A stretch of 64,000 nt of DNA, from NCBI GenBank assembly GCA_014898425.1, contig RCSZ01000002.1, positions 1,612,001-1,676,000 of the forward strand, read 5' to 3'. Shown in pieces: positions 23,390 to 33,416 of this stretch (the first letter of the stretch is position 1; each line of letters begins with the position of its first letter). This DNA comes from Botryotinia globosa (Eukaryota; Ascomycota; Leotiomycetes; Helotiales; Sclerotiniaceae). The notes below the pieces were generated by a model that did no database searches, was not told the DNA's origin, and saw only the letters and a list, made by a program, of their open reading frames with translations. Made by a program: the position numbers and the translations under genes.

Positions 23390-23818
23390 GAGAAGACGTA
23401 AAAAGACAGCTCTTGGGTTACTGAGAAGCTTTGAGACAACCGGATTGTAATTCTACGCCTAATAGTACATCGCGTTTAGAGTTACACAGGAGTTTCTAAA
23501 GGGTGAAAATGAGAAGCTTATTTGGCCTTCTAATGTACTTGAGGCGTTGCAATTGACTCGTGAGTCGATTAGCTAGCTTTCTTAGAATAATAAAAACATT
23601 ATCACCCTCATCTATACTTCTGCTTTTTTTCAAGGTGACCGATCCTGAACATTTTTCAACTGAAGATTCACTATTGGATTTTTTCCACCTCTACCCATTT
23701 TCTCGATAAGATTAGGTAGGTATCTTCAAATTTTTATCACCTCAACTACACAAACCATTGCAGAAATACAATAAAATAACGAAGCTCGCGGTGATATCAC
23801 CTTAACTACTCTTTCATT

Positions 23819-24870
23819 ATGGTTTATATATCATGCGGTGAATTTATGATAGCAAAGCTCGTTGATGATCAGAGTTTCGACCCCGCATACACAAAAAAGC
23901 AAGCCACACGACTTTATCAGATTTGTTATAGAAAATATAGCAGAGGATATGTTCGAGTGGGCACAGAAAAGATGCTCTACATGGCAGATAAATGCTATTG
24001 GCATCAATTCTGTAAGAGGTCCACGTGTGGGACTATTGAGTAGAATGACTTCTGACAATGACTTCAGGGCCAGATCAAGAATTCCCAAGAGAAAATGCGC
24101 ACGTTTTGCTAAATAAAAAGGAAGGCAAAGCTACAAAGCAAAATGAAAGCATCGCTGGAGGAATGGAGCATAATAATAAGCAAGAAGACGCTCGAAGTCG
24201 ACAGAATGAAGCAGCAGAAATGATATCGCAGCACAGTATTTCCAACTCCGATAAAACAGTAAAGACCACCAATTTCAGAGAAGGTTCGCGACCAAGGCAG
24301 AATGCAGTAACTAGAGGCCGTACCAAGGCTATGAGAGACACTAAAGCGATAGATTGGGACATCCTTACAATACAACGAAGGAAAGAACACCGGAGGAAGT
24401 TGAAACAAAACCTCTCGAGCAAGAAGCAGGCGGCGGAAGCATCAGCACGAGCCTTGTCTAAACACAGTTCCAAAGCATCTATACCAAGTGAGCACCCACA
24501 TATATCGCAAGAGGGCGTAGAGAAAGCGCAGTCGGCGTCCTTGAGCACGCAACTGCAGAGTGAGTTATCAGTAGCAGGCGTAGCTGCAACAACAGCACAC
24601 AAAGACTCAACCCCATTGGAAGATTCACAACACTCGTCTGAAATAGCAGAAGATCTTCAACTGAATCCTTCCTCAAACCGGCTTCAGACACTTGATGAGA
24701 TGATTGAAGAAGAAAAAGAGATTGCAAGTCAACTTATTAGATGTGTACGTGCATCTTGTCCCAGTCCCGAGGAGAATAGAAAGATATGTCAGGGAGGAAA
24801 TGAACTGGGGGCGGCTGACGGTGGAATTAAAGAAGTATCGAATGAAAACGGTTTCTGCGTGATACTATGA
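23819..24870 (+). CDS. Unknown protein B of the tandem pair, 331 aa, 2 exons, CaaX C-terminus
   Basis: Exons 23819-24011 and 24068-24870 (996 nt, in frame). The intron (24012-24067, 56 nt) is canonical, with GTAAGA donor, CTGAC branch and TTCAG acceptor, and lies in the same phase and homologous place as in protein A. The N-terminal ~80 residues resemble protein A (MADK..W, then WP..FPR). The remainder is unlike it: highly charged, Lys/Glu/Ser/Gln-rich, likely disordered, with a helical EEEKEIASQLIRCVRAS near the end. The last four residues are CVIL, a CaaX box of the geranylgeranylation type (Leu last), so membrane anchoring is possible. No family recognised. Confidence 0.7.
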
Positions 24871-25551
24871 GGCCGATTTAGCTACAAAGCAATGTCCTTG
24901 TTGGCTACAAGGAATCATCCGGGGTTATTAAACGTATGCGTCTGGTTGTTTGTTGCTTGCTTGGTTGGCTCCGTTTCGAGGAGTGATTTGATCAGTATGA
25001 AGCTTACTAGGGGCTCTGAGAGATGGCGTGATACTTCATTTATTCCCTGATAATTAAGTTTCTCCATAGCCTACTCACCTAGGTATGTCTCTTGGGCTGA
25101 GTCGGAGTTCGAGTTGGAGTTGGGAGCAGCCAACTACATGCTGGATTCATCGTGGAGCATTATGGGCTGTTTGAGACGTATTTGAGACGTATTTCCATGT
25201 CGAAAGCAAGGGAAGAGTTCTTACACGAAACTAAATTGCATAGCACTTGCTTTATTGGATCTGAGAGCTTCAACAACTACCTCTTTTCATTTCCGTCACG
25301 TTACTGAATCTGTAGTGAAGTGAATTTTAAGTGAGGTCTGGCGTGCACGGAGCTAAAAATATAGGTAAGGTTAGAGTTTTGCCTATGTATATTTTTGCCT
25401 CTTGCCCCCACTTTATTTCGATCCCTCTTTTTGCAATGTTTACCACACTTTGACGATGAAATATTTGGAAGAGCAGGATATTTACTGTCATTCAATATAA
25501 CTCGATACTCTTACGTGGAATCTGTTACAGCTTAACAAGTGTATGGGTAGC
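24871..25551. other. Intergenic, no gene seen
   Basis: No supported gene; contains the downstream region of protein B. Confidence 0.4.
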
Positions 25552-25824
25552 CTACGAGTAAGCATTGTTGCACATGCTGTCGGGCAAGAATCTATTCCGA
25601 CAACCTCGAAAGTAGCGTGGGTCTTGCCCATCACGTACAACAATCTCATGTAACACGGGAAGTAAGGTGGAATACAATATTGGCACTTTATACAGCTCTG
25701 GCTGATCAGATAGATAATCACGCGGAATCGCTGTAATATACGGAGTCAGGAACATGTAGAGAGATGGTGAAAGCATTTGTTTGTCAATAACATGCGCAAT
25801 ATGATTCTCATTCGAATATGACAA
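25552..25824 (-). pseudogene. Coding-like minus-strand segment, possibly decayed
   Basis: A 90-codon minus frame with protein-like content (QMLSPSLYMFLTPYI, VPILYSTLLPVLHEIVVRD). The frame extends back a few codons past its first ATG to a TAG, and in the adjacent bases another frame reads NSGEDVKAEDVKAISTKTRQ, also protein-like. It lies just downstream of the broken gene at 25917-26348 on the same strand. I cannot tell whether the two are parts of one decayed gene. No family recognised. Confidence 0.35.
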
Positions 25825-25916
25825 AACCCTCTTGATAGCGGCGAGAAGCTAGCTGTCTGGTCTTGGTCGAAATCGCCTTCACATCCTCCGCCTTCACATC
25901 CTCCCCCGAGTTTAGT

Positions 25917-26348
25917 TTACTCCTCCATCAATTTCTTCTGTAGCATCTGCATACAATCCTGTTCTGAATCTGCCAACGCCTGAAAGCTCACTGTATGAAC
26001 CACCTTGTCGCAACACCACGTCTCCAACATCATCTTCTGGAAATCGAGAAGGTAAGAATATTCCGCAAAAGGATTGTTGAAATCAACCTCCACTTCCACT
26101 AAATGCTTAAGATCACCATTCAAGATTGGCAATAACGCATCTCCTCCTTGTACACCTCGAAGAACCCAGTACCACTATGTCTCTCGTTCATCGCCGCTTG
26201 GCTTGGAGTAGCCCAGCTTGCGATATTTCTGTTGAAGATCCTTTGGAACTTCGACAGTCTCTTTGACCCACTACGTATCTGTTAGTTGAATGCATAGATG
26301 AATATCAAACAATGTACATACTTCGATGTCCTGAAGACGTTGATACAT
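25917..26348 (-). pseudogene. Unknown two-exon gene broken by one in-frame TAG
   Basis: Minus-strand exons 26348-26322 and 26270-25917 with a canonical 51-nt intron (GTATGT donor, CTAAC branch, GTAG acceptor). The start reads MYQRLQDIE, then WVKETVEVPKDLQQKYRKLG. At 26175-26177 a TAG interrupts the frame (codon 41), after which the same frame reads WYWVLRGVQGGDALLPILNG and continues for 86 residues. TAG is one transition from CAG or TGG. The text on both sides of the stop is equally protein-like, so this looks like a single nonsense mutation. Function unknown. Confidence 0.55.
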
Positions 26349-26682
26349 TATCGAGAATGAATCTAACTACCTTATAGGAAATTGGAGTAATTTAGATCGG
26401 TTCTATATCGAATATATAATCATATTGCAATTATTATATTAACTTCTTTTGTTTTAATTTAAACTATAATTTCTTAATCTAAATATTCAAAATGAATATA
26501 AAATTCAATAATTATAAAACTTTTTATAATTGTAAAATAAAGTATTCATTGAATATTGCTTAATAATACTTAGTAATCCTGAAGTTAAAAGCTACTCAAA
26601 ACTCTAATATTAGAAATTCAATTAATTATATATATATTGTTTATAATATTCCTTATAATCATACTCAACACCATCAAACTAA

Positions 26683-27050
26683 GAGCTCGTTCGAATCATT
26701 TTTTTAATTTGTTGTCGAAATAAGTTTAGTGGATTTATTGATTAATAATTTAATCTATATTTTGTTGGTATTGAATTAAATTTGTAAACTTATAAAACAT
26801 AAAATGATATTATATTAATAAATACTAATCAAAATTCTATTATAAATTTAATAAAATTATTATACAAACTTTCAAATTTATTGATCAATATTTTGTAGTT
26901 TTTTATAGATCAATATTAATATTTGATAAAACGATTTTTTTCAATTTTTCTATTAATATAAATTATTAAACAATATTTATATTCGATAAATATTTATTTA
27001 GGCTACATTTGTTATCAATATTGCCTAAAAAAATCGATCCGAACGGGCCC
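26683..27050. mobile_element. Harbinger-like MITE, 368 bp, TAA target duplication
   Basis: The left end GAGCTCGTTCGAATCATTT and the reverse complement of the right end GGGCCCGTTCGGATCGATTT match apart from mostly G/A and C/T changes. TAA flanks both sides (26680-26682, 27051-27053). A 3-bp TAA/TTA duplication with GGGCCCGTTCGG-like ends fits PIF/Harbinger-type MITEs; the hAT superfamily can have similar ends but makes 8-bp duplications. The interior is AT-rich and non-coding. AT-rich sequence continues left to about 26390. Confidence 0.65.
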
Positions 27051-27392
27051 TAAGTACTTTAGTCTATTGTGGTTGTATTCGTTCTTGATCATTATTATCT
27101 ATGGGAAGCTAGTACCTAATATAAGGAAGCGCTAGTGCGACGCTAGCTGATACAGTGCCCTCTTCGACCACATGATCGATGTCCCGACAGAAGTAGATAA
27201 TGAAGAAGTTCAAGCGCAGAACGAAAAGCGCGTTGCGAGTCGACCAAGAGATCTTGGAGGTATTTAATTTGTATTCATTCATACTCGGTGACTGTTTTTG
27301 TCAAAAATAACAAGGAATCTTGCTGCCTACATATATTTATCACATTTCGATACAGGCCGCCATATATCATTACGGCCAATCAAATCATACCA

Positions 27393-28560
27393 TCAGTCTA
27401 CCGTACAAATTATTTTTCCCTTCGACTTATTGCTTTCCATAAATGTGTGGGCCTCCCTGATATCTCTCCAGGAAAAAACTCTCTCAATAGGAACCTTGAA
27501 AGTACCATCTGCAAATTTCTGCAAGGAAGTTTCGACCAACACATCTCTTAACTTCCCCTGGTAATCTAGAGGTCTGCTTCTCAGTCTACTCCCCTCCCAT
27601 CGCAAACGCTTATTCTCGAGGAGAGTGATATCTAAAACATCAAGTTTGTATCCACTAAGACTGGCCAGTTGGACAATTCTTCCGTCCACTGCTGCGACTT
27701 CAAAGTTTCCCTGGGCGTAATTCTTCCCAATGAAGTCAACAATTACATCTGCTCCGTGTCCGTCGGTTGCATCTAGAACTTCTTGGACCCAGTTTTCGGT
27801 ATTGTAGTTGAAGCCATGTGTTGCACCTAAGCTCTTGCAGAAAGCGATCTTCTCATCGGAACCCGCAGTGACGAGTATCTTGTTGGCCCCAGCGGCTTTG
27901 GATAGTTGGATTCCAGCAATGGACACTGCGGATGCTCCAGCATGCCAGAGAATATTGTCTCCCGATTGAAAACATCCAACGAGATGAAGGGCTTGGGTTG
28001 CAGTTATCCATGTCTGTTGTCCTGTTAATACCATGCTGCGTAAAGAATTTAATACATACCTCTGGGATTCCAGCAGCCACAGACCAAGATATATGAGTCG
28101 GTTTGTGAATGAGCATTTTGGTTGATGATGCGATGTACTCAGCATATGCTCCTGTTAAACCATCAGCATTCCTAAGAACCACGTGAAGAAAATATCATAC
28201 CACCATACGCAAGTCCAAAAACCCCATCGCCAACTTTGAAATCCCCGATATCCCCATCCCCAAGTTTCTCAATTACCCCAGAAAACTCCACACCCAGTAT
28301 TTTTCCCGCTTGTGGGGGTAGATTATATTTTCCCTCCCGCTGCATCAAATCCATTCGATTGAGACCAAAAGAATGGATCTTTACCAGGGCCTGAGAGATA
28401 GAAGGTTCGGGTTTGGGGACATCCTTGTTCAAAAAGAGACTGGAGATTGGGCCGCTCCCATTTTCGACATCTGTATTTTGTCAGTCATGACATTCCTTGT
28501 TTTAGCTAATCAAATAATTTTTGTCTCTTCACCGATTGCACGCATTATTTCTCCAGCCAT
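27393..28560 (-). CDS. NAD(P)H quinone oxidoreductase, PIG3-like (zeta-crystallin type MDR), 336 aa, 4 exons
   Basis: Exons (minus): 28560-28533, 28470-28201, 28151-28060, 28013-27393; total 1011 nt, in frame. All introns (62, 49, 46 nt) have GT-AG ends. The protein starts MAGEIMRAIDVENGSGPIS and runs through family landmarks: ALVKIHSFGLNRMDLMQREG, GVEFSGVIEKLG, FGLAYGGAYAEYI, AAGIPETWITATQALHLVG, the nucleotide-binding loop AGASAVSIAGIQLSK, and a C-terminal KIICTVD. It lacks the zinc-ligand set of alcohol dehydrogenases, as expected for the quinone reductase branch. It should reduce quinones or related enones with NADPH in the cytosol. The usual GGVG-like loop reads GASAVS, still compatible with a Rossmann fold. 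Confidence 0.92.
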
Positions 28561-29388
28561 TTTGTCTTGCTTGAAAGGTCTCGTAGTAAACACCCGTTCC
28601 TTGAGAGAGCAATGGATCTTTTATACAGAATCTAGCTATGCAAGTCAGCATAGATCATTAACACGGGTAAGGAATGAAGATATCTGATATCAGCCAATGT
28701 GCGGCCCCATTGGGCAATTGCTTCGTTTAAATGTAACGTAAATAGTTAGCCGATATCTAGACGCATGTGGCTTTGTCATGATCTGTAGCCGTGGAGTGGA
28801 CATCAATTCAGCACAATTTCACCCAATTCGAAGGATTACCAAGGTACAAATGAAACTACACCGGGAACGTTGGCCTATGAAGTGGGAGTGTGGGAAATAG
28901 CTGTCAGCAAATGTAGTTATTGAACAATCACCAGTAAATCCCCCCCCCCCCCCAAAATCTATAAAATGAACCCTCAAATTGTACTGTTTCTAGATGACAT
29001 TCGAAAAAAAATTGAAATCCTTAAGATCCGTCAAATAAAAAGCAATGCTCTCCAACCAATCCGATCCATCCTTCGTCTACCGGAAACTAGATGCAACGAA
29101 CCAGGAAATCTACCACCCAAAAACAATGCCCGAATGTCAGCCTTTGAATGTTTGAAACAATCTGCAACAATGAACAGTGCTCCCAGGTCAATAGCAAAAG
29201 CTGTTGATTCACCTCCAGATATTTTCTACCTTCAATGAATTTCACGTGACCCATGCAAGCGAAAATCGATATCAAACCCCCCCCCAAAATACAAATCCAA
29301 TGCCACCATATCAATTTCATATGAGTTCCGTACCAATTTCATATCCCTTTATCTTGTCTGGACTGCAGTGGTTTCATTTACATATCTC
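28561..29388. other. Intergenic with poly-C tract
   Basis: This holds the promoter of the oxidoreductase (-) and the 3' side of the bestrophin gene (-). There is a run of 14 C at 28940-28953 and a shorter one near 29279-29285. No supported gene. Confidence 0.5.
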
Positions 29389-31217
29389 TTAGCCCAGAGT
29401 ACCATATTCAGCTCGTGGTGTGAATGTTGTGCTCAACTTAGGGGTGAAAATTCCATTTCCGCTTAGTCCCTGAGTTTTCCATGCTTCCAACATTACTTCG
29501 ATCTCTCTTCTAGCATCTTCGACAAGGTCATCCATATTGATGTCAATCTTGTCTGTTCCGAAGGGATCTTCGTGCCATTGGGCGATTCCTTCAATTCCGT
29601 AAAGGGCGAAAGCTACGAATGCGACGAGGGGGACTGTCCACCATCCAATCTCTGCAGCCATAGCAAAGGGTAATATACTGCAAAACAATGCTAAGGTCTG
29701 TTTGCTATGGATTAGATGCGCAACGGGGGTGGGTGCAAGTCTAATTACTTCCATGTTGCCGTAGGCTGCGACGAGTTCATTAAGTTTGGCGAGCATCTGA
29801 GCCGAGGCACTATTGTTGAACCAATTCCTGTGTATAAAGTATCCGTCAGATATCTCAAAAGAAGAGAATAGATAGAAGAGACTAAGAAGTCTTCAAACAA
29901 GAGGATAAATGGTAGAGACTTACAAGTTGCAACCAGTGTTGACGAATTTCTCAATGTAGGCACTTAACTGAAGTGTAAGACCCAATCCCATATGCTCATG
30001 ACCTTTAAAGCCTTGTGGCAGCAGATCCTTATATTCCGCTGGCCAGGAAAAATCACCTTCTTCAGTCATCATAGTTCCTGAACTAAGTTCCACGCCCCAA
30101 TCTGCTCTCAAGTGGTTTTTAACCGTATACAACATCGCTATCATAATCTTGACTGTTTCGATTGTCTTTGCCTCAAGTGCTTTGGAAATTGGCTGCTGGG
30201 CTACATCTACTCCTCCATCAAAGTCGTTATATGCTGAGCTATCCGTACTGCCTTCATTCTGGGTGAATGATGAATCGTATTGATGATCGGGAGGAGCGGG
30301 GGCAGGAACAAGCACAAGTAGGTGCCGTGTGAGACATCGGATTGAGGTTGTGAGGGTTGCAAAGTGAGAGCGACCCGACCAAAACCTGGCATATGCTGTT
30401 TGATTCCGAAATACGAGTTCTAGACCAACGACAATGGATAGTGAAGGAACCTTGGCTCAGTCAGAAAGCGTTTTCTCAACCTTGTTCTATTCTAAGAACA
30501 TCATTTGAGTCTCTCTAATATTGGTATGCACACGGCTCTATCTAATAATAACATGGCTCTCAAGCTCAATCTATATATCAAGTTTGTTCTTGATCTGTCA
30601 AAGCCTCAAGCATGCCAGTTGTGAGCGCTCATACACGTGACCTAACGGTGATAAGCGAGTATCACGTGTATGAGAACCCTCACCTAGATATGCATGGACG
30701 ATCAGCTTCAAACCATGGTTTCAGATTGTTCAAACTGAAATGGTAGATTTTGAACTGCTGAACAAACAACTGACAATTGATCTTTAATACACTTGAGAAG
30801 ATATAGTACTGATTTTGGTATGCCACGACTAAGAGGAGCCGTGCAGTAGAGCCTCAAATGATCAATTGTAATGTCCACCTGGGCAGTTCTTGGAGAGTAC
30901 TTACGATACTGGTTGGAAGCGTAACATCGCTGCTGATGTGTTGGTTCAAGTATACGACGATAGCAGCAATAGCAGAAAGAATGGTAACAGGCCAGATAAC
31001 CTCTGCGTAGATATTGATTAGTCTCGTTTTCTCCTCTTCGAAGTAGGTGACTGATATTTATCTTACCTCTATGGATACTTCCTTTCCAGAACCTAAGTAC
31101 TAAAGGCCATCTATTTCCCTATTGTTAGCTAGATATCTGCATGAGTAGATATATCCTCAAATATTGAGTTTACCTTCTCTCCTTCCTCCTTGATGAACTT
31201 GCCAGTAACCAGGACAT
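29389..31217 (-). CDS. Bestrophin-family (UPF0187) membrane channel, 383 aa, 5 exons
   Basis: Exons (minus): 31217-31174, 31110-31067, 31002-30905, 30450-29924, 29827-29389; total 1152 nt, in frame. Start MSWLLASSSRRKE, then RWPLVLRFWKGSIHREVIWP and a first membrane helix (VTILSAIAAIVVYL), the bestrophin core VPSLSIVVGLELVFRNQTAY with ARFWSGR, a helical linker, and two close C-terminal membrane segments (LALFCSILPFAMAAEIGWW, VPLVAFVAFALYGIEGIA) followed by DPFGTDKIDINMDDL. Bestrophin-type proteins are chloride/anion channels; fungal members are poorly studied. Introns are 63, 64, 454 and 96 nt. The 454-nt third intron is unusually long and holds a perfect CACGTG-containing inverted repeat. 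The exon 1 start was chosen because it alone gives the right phase. Confidence 0.87.
30628..30674. repeat. Perfect 13-bp inverted repeat with CACGTG cores, in an intron
   Basis: CTCATACACGTGA (30628-30640) and its exact reverse complement (30662-30674) are separated by 21 bases. Each arm contains CACGTG, an E-box that bHLH factors bind. It lies within the long third intron of the bestrophin gene. It could be a paired binding site or an RNA hairpin. Confidence 0.6.
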
Positions 31218-32408
31218 TTGTCGGTTTCGGCTTGAATCTCCAGCAAAGTTTAGAAATAGAGGTGTTCTCGACATTCTTGCAGAATCAGCTTTGCAAATCA
31301 AGAAGGATATAGAGAAACTGTTGCGATCCTAAGATGAGGGTTGAAAGATTCACTTGTAGTTGTACTATGATAGGCTTTGCTGAAACAATTGCAGATCAGG
31401 AGGAATCCGGAGAAATTGCAGTGATCTTAAGAAGAGGGTTGGAGATTCACTTGTGTTGTCGTAATGATAGGCGTTGGCCAAATATTTACAGGTCAAGAAG
31501 AAGCCAGAAGAGTATATGTGATTCTGGGATGAGGATCAGACATTCACTTGGAGCGGTAAGATTTAGTATTGTACAAGTTGTTGCTCAAGCGCATAACATG
31601 GGGAAGTGGACCTTGTTTAAGCCTCCAACACAGGGGGTATGCACTACGTAAGCGAAACAAGTTACCGGACTTGAAGATCGATCTTCGAGCAGTTTTTACT
31701 CTATACGACACAAATATCTATCTAGTTTATTATGAACTAGCCAGCGTCTTGTTTGGCTCTTTTCTCTACGATTTCATCTATGGTTGATTCATGAGCCAAA
31801 TTAAGAAATGAGTTTGGAGTACTCAATCCCGATAGGCTGTCTCCATGTGCCCGAAAAAAGCGGTTCCCGTTATCATGAATCAGCTAGGATTACACTTGGG
31901 CCAAACATCCTCCACCAACAAACAGCACGAATACGAATAATATATTTCTTTTCGATATCCGACATCAATTCAGACAATCGTTCTTTTGTTGTGAGAATTA
32001 GACTTAAGTTTTTATGAGCTTTTATATTATTTGTATATTCAAGACAAATCGACACCATGGAGGGAGAATGAAATACATTTCGAAGCATGAATCTATTTGA
32101 GTGATTGGGCGTAGTGGCGGACGAGGCGGCTAAATCGATAATATCTGCAAAGTAAGAAAAAACTTTAACTTGGACCTTGGCTATTGCATGTGACATTGAA
32201 CTGGATTTGTAATTGTACTCGAGTATTTACTGAAGTAATTATTTTTGTTCATGAGGTGAGAAGAACTAGAAATACACAGGTTTTGTGGCCGTAAACCTTC
32301 TGAATCATGCGCCCACCCCAAAAGCCACTCTCACTGATGTACAATGCTATCATATCTTTCCCAATTCAGATTCATTTTCTTTATCTCGTATCATGGCAGA
32401 TTCGTTCA
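31218..32408. other. Intergenic with degenerate tandem repeat
   Basis: Contains three ~98-bp tandem units (31293-31580) and otherwise no supported gene. A 107-codon minus frame at 31873-32196 has no recognisable family. Confidence 0.5.
31293..31580 (+). repeat. Three degenerate ~98-bp tandem repeats
   Basis: Units start near 31293 (GCAAATCAAGAAGGATA), 31391 (GCAGATCAGGAGGAATC) and 31488 (ACAGGTCAAGAAGAAGC). Each contains in order a GATC/GATT-CTAAGATGAGG-like block, GATTCACTTG and (units 1 and 2) ATGATAGGC. The spacing is 97-98 bases. The units have drifted by point changes, mostly transitions. Confidence 0.65.
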
Positions 32409-32996
32409 TTACAATGCTGGCTTTCCTTGTTGTGCGCCAAGTTGAGCGTTCAACTGTCCTGCTGTATCTGTGCCCGAGGAAAGTAACTATTGTAAGACAT
32501 GTCAGTATGAGAGATTCAAATTGAAATGCGATTGGGTTGGGTTGGATTGAGCAACGCACCTCTCCACCCATCTCTCTCATCTTCATCTCCTTCTCCATTT
32601 CAACTACCTGCTGCTCCTCCACAAATGCCAACGCCCATGGAACTCCCAATAACAAAGCACTGGTGCTCACAACGAATAAAGTCTTGCCTCCAAACATCAA
32701 ACCCGATTTGATCCAACTTGTGGTTGCATCCACCTTGCTGGAGATAAATGATCGAGTGGATGCTGGTACTATATCTTTAAGGGCACTTATACGGTCTGCG
32801 AGAGTCTCCTCATCTGCGACATTGTCCTCTTCGTCAGAGGAAATCTCGGAATCTTTGTTGGGCGTTCATTAGCTAACTGTAAATGAAATCGAAGTCAATT
32901 GTAAGACCAACCAGTATCAGTGTAGTAATCATCCTCAGATGGTCCAGCTTGCTTTTGCTCGAAGGACTCATCCTCAACTTCTGTCAATTCAACCAT
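32409..32996 (-). CDS. TOM22: Mitochondrial import receptor Tom22, 151 aa, 3 exons
   Basis: Exons (minus): 32996-32912, 32852-32560, 32486-32409; total 456 nt, in frame. The protein starts MVELTEVEDESFEQKQ. Its cytosolic N-terminus is acidic (SEISSDEEDNVADEETL), fitting presequence binding. It continues ALKDIVPASTRSFISSKVD and has one membrane span (LFVVSTSALLLGVPWALAF) followed by EEQQVVEMEKEMKMREMGGE, all as in fungal Tom22. Exon 3 supplies the intermembrane-space tail LLSSGTDTAGQLNAQLGAQQ then GKPAL. Tom22 is the central receptor of the outer-membrane TOM complex. It is transcribed away from the gene at 33417 across a 420-bp shared promoter. Confidence 0.95.
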
Positions 32997-33416
32997 CTTT
33001 GCGAAATTTTGAATTTTAAGTTCGTTGGAAAAGGGAGGATCGGTTGTATGGCTTGTGTTATGGCAATATGGATTCTATTTCCTGATGATGATTTTTTGGT
33101 GCCCGCCACGCTAAGAGATCACGCTAGCGGCAAGGCTGGTCAATGAACGACGTCAGGCTGCCGGAACTTCAAATCCATGGCTTCCACGTCCAAAACAGCC
33201 ATCAATTTTTTTTGGTCATTGTTTGTACTTTCTTTGAGTATCGATTTTTGAGCGTTTCAATTGGGTTTAATTATGGTCACTGGTTTTATTTCCTTTGTAT
33301 TCTTTATGCGAATCTTCTCACGGCAAAATATCGAAGTCCTACATAAATGCGACGCACGTTCTGAGGCCATTAACAAGAATCATTCAAGTACTTAGCCCAG
33401 TCAATTTGTTGCCATC
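32997..33416. promoter_or_regulatory. Divergent promoter region of TOM22 (-) and the 33417 gene (+)
   Basis: 420 bases separate the two start codons. No other gene lies here, so it must hold both promoters and 5' UTRs. I see no confident TATA box or named factor site. Confidence 0.6.

Noticed and set aside
29389..31217. Reading exon 1 of the bestrophin gene in the KPKPTNVLVTGKF frame
   Set aside because: It looks protein-like but puts the exon 1-2 joint out of phase; the MSWLLASSS frame joins correctly.
31873..32196. 107-codon minus-strand frame between the repeats and TOM22
   Set aside because: Composition and lack of motifs suggest chance; no splice-linked partner.
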